A stretch of 64,000 nt of DNA from Firmicutes bacterium TM09-10 (GTDB lineage: Bacteria; Bacillota; Clostridia; Lachnospirales; Lachnospiraceae): assembly GCA_003481005.1 (NCBI GenBank), contig QUKC01000008.1, positions 1 to 64,000 of the forward strand. Direction: 5' to 3'. The notes under the pieces are model-generated. The model was not told the origin of the DNA, did no database searches, and worked only from the letters and a program-made list of their open reading frames with translations. Of the stretch, positions 7,117 to 14,255 are shown in pieces. A program made the position numbers and the translations under genes. Position 1 is the stretch's first letter, and the number at the start of each line of letters is the position of its first letter.

Positions 7117-9648
7117 TTACTTTTTCTGCCTGTGCTTGCGAAGGTTTTTATCGCTTCTCCATCGGCTTGGGCGATAAATCGGAGGTGGTTCGATACCCTC
7201 TGCAGGATTGTCTGCAGCGCCGGGGCAATTTAAATTGCCAGATAAATTGGCGTTTGCAGAATGTGCGGTATCCAGGTGTTCCGATCGGTTATCGACCGGT
7301 TCAGCGCCCGGCTTGCGGAAGGTCAGAATCGCCTTGAACAGATCGCCATCGAGAAGAATCTGCATTGTGCCGTGCTGCAGCTCAGTAAAGCTTCTTGCGA
7401 TGGCGAGACCAAGTCCGCTTCCCTCTGTGTTGCGGGAGCCGTCTCCGCGGACGAAACGTTCGGTCAGCTCTTCTCCGGAGACGGTCAGCTCCATCTGGGA
7501 AATGTTTCGGATCGCAATCTGCGTTTCGGATGCGCTGTCGGTCACAGTAACATAGACGCGCGTGGATGGCATGGCATATTTGCTGATGTTGGTATAAAGG
7601 TTATCAAAAATACGAAACGTCTTTTGCGGATCAAGCCGTAAAATTACTTTTTCTTCCGGCAGCTGAAATTTGAATGTCAGATTCTTTTCCTGCATGCGGG
7701 CTTCGTATTCCAGATAGCACTGTCGAAGCAGGTTGCAGATATCGACATTGTCGTAATGCAGGGTAACGTTATTGGTAGTTGCCTTGCTGATTTCGAACAG
7801 ATCTTCGATCAGTACCTTTAAGCGGAGCGCCTTTTTGTCCAGCGTATCGAGATATTCCTGCTGCTGTATTGGGGTAAGTCCCGGTTCCTTTAACAGGTTG
7901 ATATAGGTAATGATTGCAGTCAGCGGCGTCTTTAGATCATGAGATACGTTGGTGATCAGTTCGGACTTCATCCGTTGGCTCTTGACCTCTTCGTCTACCG
8001 CTTTCTTGAAATCAGTCTGAATTTGTAAAAGCTCTTTTTTATAGCTTTCGAAAACGCCGAAGTCTTCTGAAAAAGCGGTATCGAAATCCCCTCTTGCGAT
8101 CGAGCTGGTCGCACGCAGGAGGTTCTGATATTTGGTTTGTATGTCATGGACGTATTTTTTGAGCAGGAAATAGATAATCAGGGAGTAAATCAACAGTGGA
8201 ACAAAGCCCCATACCCAGAAAAACGTAATGACAAACAGGATAATAAAATTGACGATGACCAATTTGGAAATCATTTTCTTGGCGTCTGTGCCGATATCGA
8301 AGCTGACAAGCTCCTGATAGAACCGGTTCCAGGCGTTCATAATTCTGCGCCAGTAGCGGATTAACAGGCTGTGCTCGCGAAACTCCTGCTTGCTGCGCAG
8401 ACAGCCTGCTGCAATCGTACCGAGAAGAAAGGCGACGAAAAAGCAAAGGAAAAAAACAATCGCCAAAAACAGATACAGCGTCCCGGACAAATGCAGCGGT
8501 GAAAGAACATGCTTTGTCAGGTTCGGAAACAGCTGTCCATGCTGAACGCCGCAGATCAGGCGAGTCAGGAAATAGGGCATCTGAAAAAACAGACAGAGAA
8601 GCACTGCTGCTATCTCGATCGGAAGCTGGCAGATGGAAAAGCTGCGGATACAGTAACCTCTTTTTTCAAACAAGAGAACCATAAAACCACCGAACAGGAA
8701 TGCTGCAGCAAAAAAACCGATCAGCACGTGGGGAACCCCGGCGGCACAATAGCTCTGATACTGGAGGCCATCGTAATTGGTATCGCTCATGAACAGATCC
8801 CGGGAAGAAAGAATCTTCTGATACTGCTGTTGGGTGATGGCATAAATAATCCGCATATTCGAAGGACCGGAAAGCGAAACACGGTAACGGTAAGTCTGGC
8901 CAGAGTCTGAATCGAAATCTAACAAAAGGCTGTCGGAGTCATCAGAAAACTGCTGAAAATACTGTTCTCTTCCGGCAGTTTCCAGCTTTTTTAAAAAGCT
9001 GTCGGACTCGTCGCCAAAATAAGCGCGGCAGCTGCTGACATGTCCGGCGGCATCATATTCGATAACTGCATAATAAATATAGGACGGATGCTCTGTCGAG
9101 GTTTGTCCGTTTAAAAGCGCAGTCAGTTCAGAAACACTGCTGTTTCCGATTTGCGTACCGGAAGCAGTATCCTGTGCACAGTAATCGACATATTGCGTCA
9201 GTTTCTCTGCACCCACCTTCATTTCATCAATCTGTGACAGAAATACATTATACAGGGCTTCTTCCAGATCACCGTCAGAAACAGGGGTGTCAGATGAATC
9301 GTCGGAAGAGATTCTGTCAGCGATCTGATAAGTTGCTGAAGAGGCAGAAAATGCAGGATCACCTGATTCACGGCTCCCCAGATAGTCGATCGTCAGATAC
9401 AGATCGGAATAAGACCAGTTTTTCTGATCGGTCTTTTCTTTCAGGTATTTATATTGAATATAGTTGCTCTGATAAAGCTGTTCGATAAAGGACATTTCCG
9501 TCAGCGGAGTGGAAAATTCGCTGGCAGCGCGCGTTTGAAAGAACGGCAGAAACGCCATCAGACAGAGTGTCAAAGACAGGAGGATGACAAGCATCACTGT
9601 AACGCTTTTTGCCTTTGGACTACTGTTTTTCCATTTTGTAACCAACAC
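7117..9648 (-). CDS. sensor histidine kinase with multi-TM input region
   Basis: An 843-residue membrane kinase. One N-terminal TM helix (about 16-38) is followed by a large extracytoplasmic domain of about 270 residues. Four or five further TM helices lie between about 308 and 490, then a linker, a HisKA helix with phosphoacceptor H570 (NVSHDLKTPLT) and a C-terminal ATPase domain. The N-box reads L-Y-T-N-I-S-K-Y and the G2 region EGSGLGLAIA. The usual DxGxG motif (G1) is not visible between them, where N-I-S-Q-M-E-L stands; as I recall some clostridial kinases share this. Translation probably starts at GTG 9648 behind AGGTGGTG and overlaps the response regulator gene by 29 bases. The signal is unknown. 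The gene ends beside a convergent terminator. Confidence 0.9.
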   Translation of the reverse strand: MLVTKWKNSSPKAKSVTVMLVILLSLTLCLMAFLPFFQTRAASEFSTPLTEMSFIEQLYQSNYIQYKYLKEKTDQKNWSYSDLYLTIDYLGSRESGDPAFSASSATYQIADRISSDDSSDTPVSDGDLEEALYNVFLSQIDEMKVGAEKLTQYVDYCAQDTASGTQIGNSSVSELTALLNGQTSTEHPSYIYYAVIEYDAAGHVSSCRAYFGDESDSFLKKLETAGREQYFQQFSDDSDSLLLDFDSDSGQTYRYRVSLSGPSNMRIIYAITQQQYQKILSSRDLFMSDTNYDGLQYQSYCAAGVPHVLIGFFAAAFLFGGFMVLLFEKRGYCIRSFSICQLPIEIAAVLLCLFFQMPYFLTRLICGVQHGQLFPNLTKHVLSPLHLSGTLYLFLAIVFFLCFFVAFLLGTIAAGCLRSKQEFREHSLLIRYWRRIMNAWNRFYQELVSFDIGTDAKKMISKLVIVNFIILFVITFFWVWGFVPLLIYSLIIYFLLKKYVHDIQTKYQNLLRATSSIARGDFDTAFSEDFGVFESYKKELLQIQTDFKKAVDEEVKSQRMKSELITNVSHDLKTPLTAIITYINLLKEPGLTPIQQQEYLDTLDKKALRLKVLIEDLFEISKATTNNVTLHYDNVDICNLLRQCYLEYEARMQEKNLTFKFQLPEEKVILRLDPQKTFRIFDNLYTNISKYAMPSTRVYVTVTDSASETQIAIRNISQMELTVSGEELTERFVRGDGSRNTEGSGLGLAIARSFTELQHGTMQILLDGDLFKAILTFRKPGAEPVDNRSEHLDTAHSANANLSGNLNCPGAADNPAEGIEPPPIYRPSRWRSDKNLRKHRQKK

Positions 9649-10330
9649 CCCACACCACCTTTAAATATTTCGGATTCTTCGGATCGATTTCTATTTTTTC
9701 TCGGATTTTACGGACATGAACCATAATCGTGTCAGTATTGACCGCTTTTTCATTCCAGATGCGTTCGTAAATTTCGTCTGCGGAAAAAACACGTCCGGGA
9801 TTGCGCATCAAAAGCAACAGGATTTTAAACTCAATGGGCGTCAGGCGCACCGGTGCACCATCAACAAAGACTTCTACAGTCTCTTCGTTCAATTCGATTC
9901 CGCCCAGCACATGGTAAGTATCCTTGACCGGTTCAGCCGATGCGATCGCTTCCCGGTAACGGTTATAGCGTCGCAGGTGGGAATTGACACGCGCCAAAAG
10001 CTCCAAGGGCGTAAACGGCTTTGTGATGTAGTCGTCAGCACCCATATTTAAGCCCATGATCTTATCGACCTCTTCTGATTTGGCGGAAAGCATAATCACC
10101 GGGAAATCATAGCCCTTTTCCCGCACCTTCATCATCATCGTAATGCCGTCCATGCGCGGCATCATGATATCTACGATTGCAAGATCAATTTCTTCTTTTT
10201 CAATGACCGCCAGACCCTCGATTCCATCGCCTGCCTGAGATACGTCATATCCCTGGTTTTTTAAATAAATCTCGATTCCGGAACGGATATCGGCGTCATC
10301 TTCTACGATCAGAATATGATTCTTATCCAT
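9620..10330 (-). CDS. OmpR-family response regulator
   Basis: A 236-residue regulator. The receiver domain covers residues 1-120, with the acidic pair E10/D11, phosphoacceptor D54 (IVDIMMPRMDG) and a switch lysine in LSAKSEE. The winged-helix DNA-binding domain covers about 140-235 (LTPIEFKILLLLMRNPGRV, then VHVRKIREKI). The start at 10330 (MDKNHILIVED) is set by the family N terminus and by AGGGGAG 12 bases upstream; the longer in-frame ORF to 10453 has no support. It is co-transcribed with, and translationally coupled to, the kinase downstream. Targets are unknown. Confidence 0.93.
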   Translation of the reverse strand: MDKNHILIVEDDADIRSGIEIYLKNQGYDVSQAGDGIEGLAVIEKEEIDLAIVDIMMPRMDGITMMMKVREKGYDFPVIMLSAKSEEVDKIMGLNMGADDYITKPFTPLELLARVNSHLRRYNRYREAIASAEPVKDTYHVLGGIELNEETVEVFVDGAPVRLTPIEFKILLLLMRNPGRVFSADEIYERIWNEKAVNTDTIMVHVRKIREKIEIDPKNPKYLKVVWGVGYKMEKQ

Positions 10331-10412
10331 TGCAGCTTTTAACTCCCCTCTTTTGTATGGCGCCTGATAGTAAAAATAGTGTTCAGATCGCCTGCCTGAC
10401 ATATGTCCTATC

Positions 10413-10441
10413 AGTATAGCATCCGCGTCCCGGGAAAGCAA
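10413..10441 (-). promoter_or_regulatory. promoter of the two-component operon
   Basis: On the minus strand a -35 TTGCTT (10436-10441) and a -10 TATACT (10413-10418) are 17 bases apart, about 80 bases upstream of the response regulator start. Confidence 0.6.
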
Positions 10442-10581
10442 ACCTTCGGACAAACTTTACGATACGCAAAAGAGCTTAGAAAAAAGCGGCATAAAAACGA
10501 AAAAAAATCTAAAGTTTTGAAAATATGTGCCCTAATAGCAGGTATCAGCGGAATGATTTCCGAAAAATGTGACGGAACCGT

Positions 10582-10986
10582 TCAGTGAAAATCCGTGCTG
10601 TAGTATGGAATGATCAGATAATCTCCGGCGTGGATATCGTCTGCATTCTGTAAGTGATTCATTTCGCAGACCTCGTCGATATAATCCTGGACAGATGTAT
10701 AATGATTATCCATATAACGGCCGGAAATAGCGGAAAGCGTATCTCCCGAATATACCATAATGCTGCGGAAATACTTATAATGGACAGGTTCGGAGGATGC
10801 CTGCGCTCTGGATAAAAATCCGGTTGTCAAAATACCGATAAAGACCGCGATAAGGGTCGCTGCAAGGCTGAAAAAGATCCGTTTGGTCAGTTGTCTGGTT
10901 CTGCGCAGGTGGTTGCGATAGGAACGCTCCTGATATGCTGCTACTGCTCTGGCGGTCTGAAAATAGGTGCTGTATGTTGTGTTCAT
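10582..10986 (-). CDS. yneA: LysM protein, YneA-like SOS cell-division inhibitor
   Basis: A 134-residue protein with a basic cytoplasmic N terminus, one TM helix (about 36-58) and a C-terminal LysM domain (about 74-127: V-Y-S-G-D-T-L-S-A-I-S through A-G-D-Y-L-I-I-P). This is the architecture of B. subtilis YneA, which is made during the SOS response to delay division. The position fits too: it is transcribed divergently from lexA, from a consensus promoter with a LexA box inside the spacer. The start at 10986 has AGGAGGGG upstream. Function is inferred from architecture and context; LysM-TM proteins can also be simple wall-binding proteins. Overall sequence similarity to YneA could not be tested here. 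Confidence 0.75.
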   Translation of the reverse strand: MNTTYSTYFQTARAVAAYQERSYRNHLRRTRQLTKRIFFSLAATLIAVFIGILTTGFLSRAQASSEPVHYKYFRSIMVYSGDTLSAISGRYMDNHYTSVQDYIDEVCEMNHLQNADDIHAGDYLIIPYYSTDFH

Positions 10987-11009
10987 AGAAATCCCCTCCT
11001 GAGTACAAT

Positions 11010-11106
11010 CGAACATATGGTTTCGAACATATGTTTCTATACATGGATTATATCGAACGTACTTTCGAATGTCAACAGGAAACGGTAAAAATCGAACACT
11101 TCTTCG
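11010..11106. promoter_or_regulatory. cluster of LexA (SOS) boxes between yneA-like gene and lexA
   Basis: The Gram-positive LexA box is CGAACRNRYGTTYC. A perfect match, CGAACATATGTTTC, is at 11024-11037. An imperfect box, CGAACGTACTTTCG, is at 11054-11067, exactly inside the -35/-10 spacer of the yneA-like promoter. Two weaker copies are CGAACATATGGTTTCG (11010-11025, half-sites one base too far apart) and CGAACACTTCTTCG (11093-11106, next to the lexA -35). LexA bound here would repress both genes. Confidence 0.85.
11047..11075 (-). promoter_or_regulatory. consensus promoter of the yneA-like gene
   Basis: On the minus strand TTGACA (11070-11075) and TATAAT (11047-11052) are both perfect consensus hexamers with a 17-base spacer that contains a LexA box. 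So strong a promoter fits a gene that is silent until LexA is cleaved. Confidence 0.85.
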
Positions 11107-11116
11107 GAATGTATGT

Positions 11117-11145
11117 TTGCTTTTTTATCAGGGGTATGTTATACT
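11117..11145 (+). promoter_or_regulatory. lexA promoter
   Basis: A -35 TTGCTT (11117-11122) and a -10 TATACT (11140-11145) with a 17-base spacer, 35 bases before the lexA start. The weak LexA box at 11093-11106 ends just upstream, consistent with autoregulation. Confidence 0.65.
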
Positions 11146-11179
11146 GAATTTACATTAAAATGCAGAAAGGAATTTTTCT

Positions 11180-11800
11180 ATGACACAGAGAAAGATCACT
11201 GCAAAACAGCAGGAAATTCTTGATTATATAAAAGAAGAAATTTTAAAAAAGGGATATCCGCCGGCAGTTCGTGAGATCTGCGAGGCAGTTCATTTAAAAT
11301 CCACGTCTTCCGTTCATTCTCATTTGGAGACGCTGGAGAAGAACGGATATATCCGCAGGGACCCGACTAAGCCGCGCGCGATTGAGATTACAGACGACAG
11401 CTTTCAGGCTGTTCGCACAGAGATGACGAGCCTTCCGGTTGTCGGCAATGTTGCAGCCGGACAGCCAATCCTTGCCGAAGAAAATATCGAAAGCTATCTT
11501 CCGATTCCGGCAGAATCCGTGCCGACCGGTGAGCCGTGCTTTGTGCTGAATGTCCGCGGCGATTCTATGGTAAATGCCGGAATTCTGGATGGTGACCAGA
11601 TTTTTGTACAGTGTTGTCAGGAAGCCTATAACGGACAGATCGTGGTTGCGTTGATCGATGACTCTGCTACAGTAAAACGTTTCTATAAAGAAAAGGATCA
11701 CATCCGTCTGCAGCCGGAAAACGATACGATGGACCCGATCATCGTAGACGACTGCCAGGTGATCGGACGTGTGTTCGGAATGATGCGGATCTTCCATTGA
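11180..11800 (+). CDS. lexA: LexA repressor
   Basis: The 206-residue SOS repressor. The N-terminal winged helix (about 1-68) binds SOS boxes. The self-cleavage bond is A93-G94 (NVAAGQP), and the catalytic dyad is S129 (RGDSM) and K166 (TVKRFY), all in the expected order and spacing of the S24 peptidase domain. RecA filaments would trigger cleavage and relieve repression of the divergent yneA-like gene and of lexA itself. The start has AAAGGAA seven to eight bases upstream. The length matches B. subtilis LexA (DinR, about 205 residues). No obvious terminator follows; the sequence runs into a gene remnant. Confidence 0.97.
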   Translation: MTQRKITAKQQEILDYIKEEILKKGYPPAVREICEAVHLKSTSSVHSHLETLEKNGYIRRDPTKPRAIEITDDSFQAVRTEMTSLPVVGNVAAGQPILAEENIESYLPIPAESVPTGEPCFVLNVRGDSMVNAGILDGDQIFVQCCQEAYNGQIVVALIDDSATVKRFYKEKDHIRLQPENDTMDPIIVDDCQVIGRVFGMMRIFH

Positions 11801-11852
11801 AATCCTCATTCCGCAGGCGTCACAAAGCAGCTGTACAAAAAACAAGCTTAAT

Positions 11853-11948
11853 ATGTTTGGTGATTGTGCTAATCTTACGGGTGTCTCCAGCCTTAACGAT
11901 TGGAATATTTCGAATGTGACGAATTTCGATATGATGTTTTCCCGATAA
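11853..11948 (+). pseudogene. remnant of a BspA-like leucine-rich-repeat surface protein
   Basis: A short in-frame stretch encodes about 31 residues, MFGDCANLTGVSSLNDWNIS followed by NVTNFDMMF, ending in TAA at 11946-11948. This is the signature of the BspA-like (DUF285) repeat, usually of the form MF-x-x-C-x-x-L-T-x-L-D-L-S-x-W-(N/D)-T-S-N-V-T-(N/D)-M-x-x-M-F. Only about one repeat survives. There is no signal peptide, no proper start and no neighbouring repeats, so it is a scar left by rearrangement or by loss of a surface-protein gene between lexA and the following cassette. Confidence 0.7.
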
Positions 11949-12045
11949 GCTGTCCGAACGGATAAATTCTGCTGTTCAATCCATCACAACCGTGATAGAA
12001 TGAATGCAGTGTTTCGGGATGGTACAGAATCATGGAGGGATGCAA

Positions 12046-12363
12046 ATGGAACCGATGTATTTGTCAATCCAGCCCGTGGAAACCGGGAAGCGGATCAAGC
12101 AGCTGCTTTCAGAGCAGAACTATACGATCCGGGAGATCCAGGGTGCGTTCGGCTTTGAGAACCCGCAGGCGATCTACAAATGGGTCTCCGGAAAATCGCT
12201 GCCAAGCCTGGACAACTTTGTTATTCTCAGCCGACTGTTGCATACCAGCATTGAAAATATCCTCGTCATTGACGGGGATATTCCTCGTTTAGGGGGCTTT
12301 TTAAACCAAAGGTTCAATGACTTCCTCTCTCTCCCGCCTTATAATCGTGTCACAAGGAACTGA
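12046..12363 (+). CDS. XRE-family helix-turn-helix regulator
   Basis: A 105-residue DNA-binding protein. A Cro/C1-type HTH lies at about residues 11-62 (GKRIKQLLSEQNYTIREIQ, then FENPQAIYKWVSGKSLPSLD, then a LL-x-x-S-I-E-N-I-L-V helix). About 35 further residues have no recognised domain. The ATG at 12046 is preceded by GGAGG with a seven-base gap; other in-frame ATGs at 12004 and 12040 are badly spaced. It begins the accessory cassette between lexA and rsfS and probably regulates it or an element now lost. It is followed after 21 bases by the next ORF. Confidence 0.8.
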   Translation: MEPMYLSIQPVETGKRIKQLLSEQNYTIREIQGAFGFENPQAIYKWVSGKSLPSLDNFVILSRLLHTSIENILVIDGDIPRLGGFLNQRFNDFLSLPPYNRVTRN

Positions 12364-12384
12364 TGCGAAGGAGGCGAATACATC

Positions 12385-12897
12385 ATGAAAATCACATCGG
12401 CTTATGCCAATAAACTGCTCAAAAGCCTGACGGACGAGAAATCCTACTGGGAAGCCAAGGAAGCCGCATCCCGCACTTATGTTGCCGCCGTCGGTGAGGA
12501 ACCGGTTATCCCGGAGTATGACTACACCGCTGTTTCTGCGACATTAAAAGAGATCGACCGTAAAACCGTCATCATCAAACATGCTCTGAACCTGGCCAAC
12601 GCCACCGCAAAGATCCCGGTCGGAGATACGGAAATGAGCGTTGACAGCATCCTGGTAAGAATGGCACAGCTTAACTCTCGCAAAGTGACCCTGGACGTTA
12701 TGCGGAAATGTCTTCCGAAAATGAGGGAATCTTCTCATGCATTCAGCTCCAGAAATGCTGTTCCTGAATACCGCTACACCAATTACGATCCAGAGCTGGT
12801 AAAACAGGATTACGAACGCATTTCCGGCGAAATCATGGAAATGCAGATTGCCCTTGACCGGTACAATCAGACGTTCCTGTTTGAAGCGGACATTTAA
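12385..12897 (+). CDS. conserved hypothetical protein, possibly DIP1984/septicolysin-like
   Basis: A 170-residue, mostly helical protein without signal peptide or TM segment. The order of features (a helical hairpin, an L-N-L-A-N-A-T-A helix, a middle S-V-D-S-I-L-V-R-M-A-Q-L helix, and a C-terminal helix ending in L-D-R-Y-N-Q-T-F-L-F-E-A-D-I) recalls DIP1984/septicolysin-family proteins, which end in a similar I-Q-x-x-N-W-x-x-D-L motif. I could not align them, so this is a suggestion only. A GAAGGAGG site lies about 11 bases before the ATG at 12385. No function can be assigned. It sits between an XRE regulator and two other small accessory genes on the same strand. Confidence 0.6.
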   Translation: MKITSAYANKLLKSLTDEKSYWEAKEAASRTYVAAVGEEPVIPEYDYTAVSATLKEIDRKTVIIKHALNLANATAKIPVGDTEMSVDSILVRMAQLNSRKVTLDVMRKCLPKMRESSHAFSSRNAVPEYRYTNYDPELVKQDYERISGEIMEMQIALDRYNQTFLFEADI

Positions 12898-13050
12898 AGA
12901 ATTTTCCGTACAGGGTCTTTAAAAATGCAGATGGGATTGTTAACGTTCAGTGACATGGATTGTTTTCTTATTTTTTATCCGTTGTATCTTTCGGTTCATG
13001 GTACGCTAATTCAGCAAATATCAATGGTAAATAATCCCCCTGTAGAAAAC

Positions 13051-13124
13051 CCGTGAGCGATCACACCGGTGCCGGGTACGGTTTCAGGCACCACGGCTGC
13101 GGAATGTAAATTTCGCAGCCTTTT
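13051..13124 (+). ncRNA. structured intergenic RNA ending in a terminator
   Basis: Between 12898 and 13156 a compact structured stretch can be drawn. CCGT (13051-13054) and ACGG (13093-13096) enclose a GGTGCC/GGCACC stem (13068-13073 with 13087-13092). This is followed by a terminator hairpin GGCTGCG/CGCAGCC (13095-13101 with 13114-13120) and TTTT. The outer stem and the terminator stem compete for bases 13095-13096. It could be a small RNA, a leader/attenuator for the gene at 13157, or simply the end of the upstream transcript. It matches no riboswitch class I can name. Confidence 0.4.
13095..13124 (+). terminator. intrinsic terminator upstream of the 103-residue ORF
   Basis: A perfect 7-bp stem GGCTGCG (13095-13101) and CGCAGCC (13114-13120) with a 12-nt loop, followed by TTTTCCTT. 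It lies 33 bases before the ribosome binding site region of the gene at 13157, so it may attenuate that gene or end the preceding transcript. Confidence 0.65.
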
Positions 13125-13156
13125 CCTTACAGACAGCTATCACAAAGGAGGATCCC

Positions 13157-13468
13157 ATGAAAAATTTCCTGAGACTCGACGGTCTGTCCATCCTGTCCGT
13201 CCAATATATGTATATTGATTACAAAGACTACCTTGCGGATTCCCTGCTCGCACAGAACCATGTTTCCGTGCGGTTCGAAAACGAATTCTCACGGGACGAT
13301 TCCCCATACCGGATCATTCTCTGCAAAGTCAGGAAGAAAGACACGGCGGGATTTGAAAAATCCATGGAATTGCTATGCAATAAGATGCTGCTTTTCGGAC
13401 ACAACGATTACATGGAATTCTGCAATAGCATCATGGAAACACTGGAACAGAATCGAGGTGCCGCATGA
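13157..13468 (+). CDS. hypothetical small accessory protein
   Basis: A 103-residue soluble protein that I do not recognise. It has no signal peptide, TM segment or cysteine pattern; the C-terminal 45 residues look helical. It starts behind a near-perfect AAAGGAGG with a five-base gap. Its stop codon overlaps the next ORF as ATGA (13465-13468), so the two are translationally coupled. It is preceded by a structured RNA and terminator. The tight coupling suggests a shared role with the small basic protein downstream. Confidence 0.75.
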   Translation: MKNFLRLDGLSILSVQYMYIDYKDYLADSLLAQNHVSVRFENEFSRDDSPYRIILCKVRKKDTAGFEKSMELLCNKMLLFGHNDYMEFCNSIMETLEQNRGAA

Positions 13469-13707
13469 AGAAATCATTTGTCCCGATCAGCAAACAGAGT
13501 AAGAAAGCACAAAAAGCGTACCATTCCACCCAGCGTTCCACCTGGGGCATCCTGAACCCGGCAACGCGGACCATGCCGAACGGCAAGGCATACAACCGGA
13601 AGAAGCAGAAAGCGAACGACAGAAGCGGCAGGGAATCCTTCTTCGACTCCCCGCCGCTTCCTTTTTTCTTTGCAGTTTCATCCATTGCGGTTTCTCCTTT
13701 CCCGTAA
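13465..13707 (+). CDS. small basic protein with terminator inside the ORF; candidate non-stop-regulated gene
   Basis: An 80-codon ORF. Residues 1-56 are strongly basic (K-S-F-V-P-I-S-K-Q-S-K-K-A-Q-K, then S-T-W-G-I-L-N-P-A-T-R, then N-G-K-A-Y-N-R-K-K-Q-K); the last 25 are hydrophobic and proline/phenylalanine-rich. AGGTG precedes the ATG, which overlaps the upstream stop codon as ATGA. A strong intrinsic terminator (13622-13667) lies within the ORF, and the first in-frame stop (TAA 13705-13707) lies beyond its T-tract. Transcripts ending there would break off near codon 67 without a stop codon. E. coli ArfA and B. subtilis BrfA, back-up ribosome-rescue factors kept low by trans-translation, show the same arrangement and a basic body. 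A similar role here is inference; loss of an ancestral stop codon is the plain alternative. Confidence 0.6.
   Translation: MKKSFVPISKQSKKAQKAYHSTQRSTWGILNPATRTMPNGKAYNRKKQKANDRSGRESFFDSPPLPFFFAVSSIAVSPFP
13622..13667 (+). terminator. intrinsic terminator located within the small basic ORF
   Basis: Stem GAAGCGGCAGGGA (13622-13634) pairs with TCCCCGCCGCTTC (13648-13660) with a single A-C mismatch and a 13-nt loop, followed by C and six T residues (13662-13667). It lies 38 bases upstream of the ORF's stop codon, which is unusual for a coding sequence. Confidence 0.85.
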
Positions 13708-13783
13708 TATCCCTGATACGACAGTTATATCACGGAACGGAAAAGGCCGCATTTAACCAACGGTTTCATTTTTTCAGGAAAAG

Positions 13784-13810
13784 AAAGAAGTGCAAGCTGC
13801 CTGCACTTCT
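13784..13810. terminator. hairpin closing the rsfS operon
   Basis: A perfect inverted repeat, AAGAAGTGCA (13784-13793) and TGCACTTCTT (13801-13810), with a 7-nt loop. On the minus strand it is followed by a T-rich run (TTCTTTTCC), so it probably ends the obg-to-rsfS transcript; the + strand tail is also pyrimidine-rich. Confidence 0.55.
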
Positions 13811-13889
13811 TCTTCAAATAACCAATTTGAAAAAAAACGGACGCTATTTGTTTTGATATAAAAAGCATGTTTCATAAATAAAAGGAAAA

Positions 13890-14255
13890 CTACAACTTCT
13901 CTTCCAGAAAAGCATCCACGTCGATCTGCTCGCCATCTCTCCAGATACGCTCGAGATCATAGAACAGTCGGTTTTGACGGTCAAACACATGTACGACGAG
14001 ATCGCCGTAATCCATCAGGATCCAGTTTCCGGTCGGATATCCTTCCATGCTTTTTAAGGAATAGCCGGCTTTGGTGAGTTGTTCGTCTACATTGTCCGCC
14101 ATTGCCTGCACCTGGTTTCGGTTGTTTCCGTTTGCAATCAGAAAATAATCTGCCAGAACGGAAACCTTTGCGATGTCGATCAGGGTAATATCCTCGGCTT
14201 TTTTATCTTCCAGCGCTGCGATCGCAAGCTGCGTCATTTTAGCTGCCTGTGTCAT
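13890..14255 (-). CDS. rsfS: ribosomal silencing factor RsfS
   Basis: The 121-residue Iojap/RsfS family protein, which binds L14 on the 50S subunit and blocks joining to 30S during starvation. The full family core is present: K-x-x-D-I-x-x-I-D (about 19-27), V-S-V-L-A-D-Y-F-L-I-A-N-G (31-43), N-R-N-Q-V-Q-A-M-A-D-N-V and the late G-x-W-I-L-M-D-Y-G-D-L-V-V-H-V-F. Length is typical. It is the last gene of a tight operon after yqeK (ATGA overlap of four bases). CGGAGGAAA precedes its ATG. Confidence 0.95.
   Translation of the reverse strand: MTQAAKMTQLAIAALEDKKAEDITLIDIAKVSVLADYFLIANGNNRNQVQAMADNVDEQLTKAGYSLKSMEGYPTGNWILMDYGDLVVHVFDRQNRLFYDLERIWRDGEQIDVDAFLEEKL

Noticed and set aside
8509..8910. 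133-codon + strand ORF inside the histidine kinase gene
   Set aside because: It is an antisense shadow of a real gene with no family-like sequence or start signal.
10331..10453. N-terminal extension of the response regulator
   Set aside because: The added 41 codons contain no receiver-domain sequence and would overlap the promoter; the ATG at 10330 gives the family N terminus.
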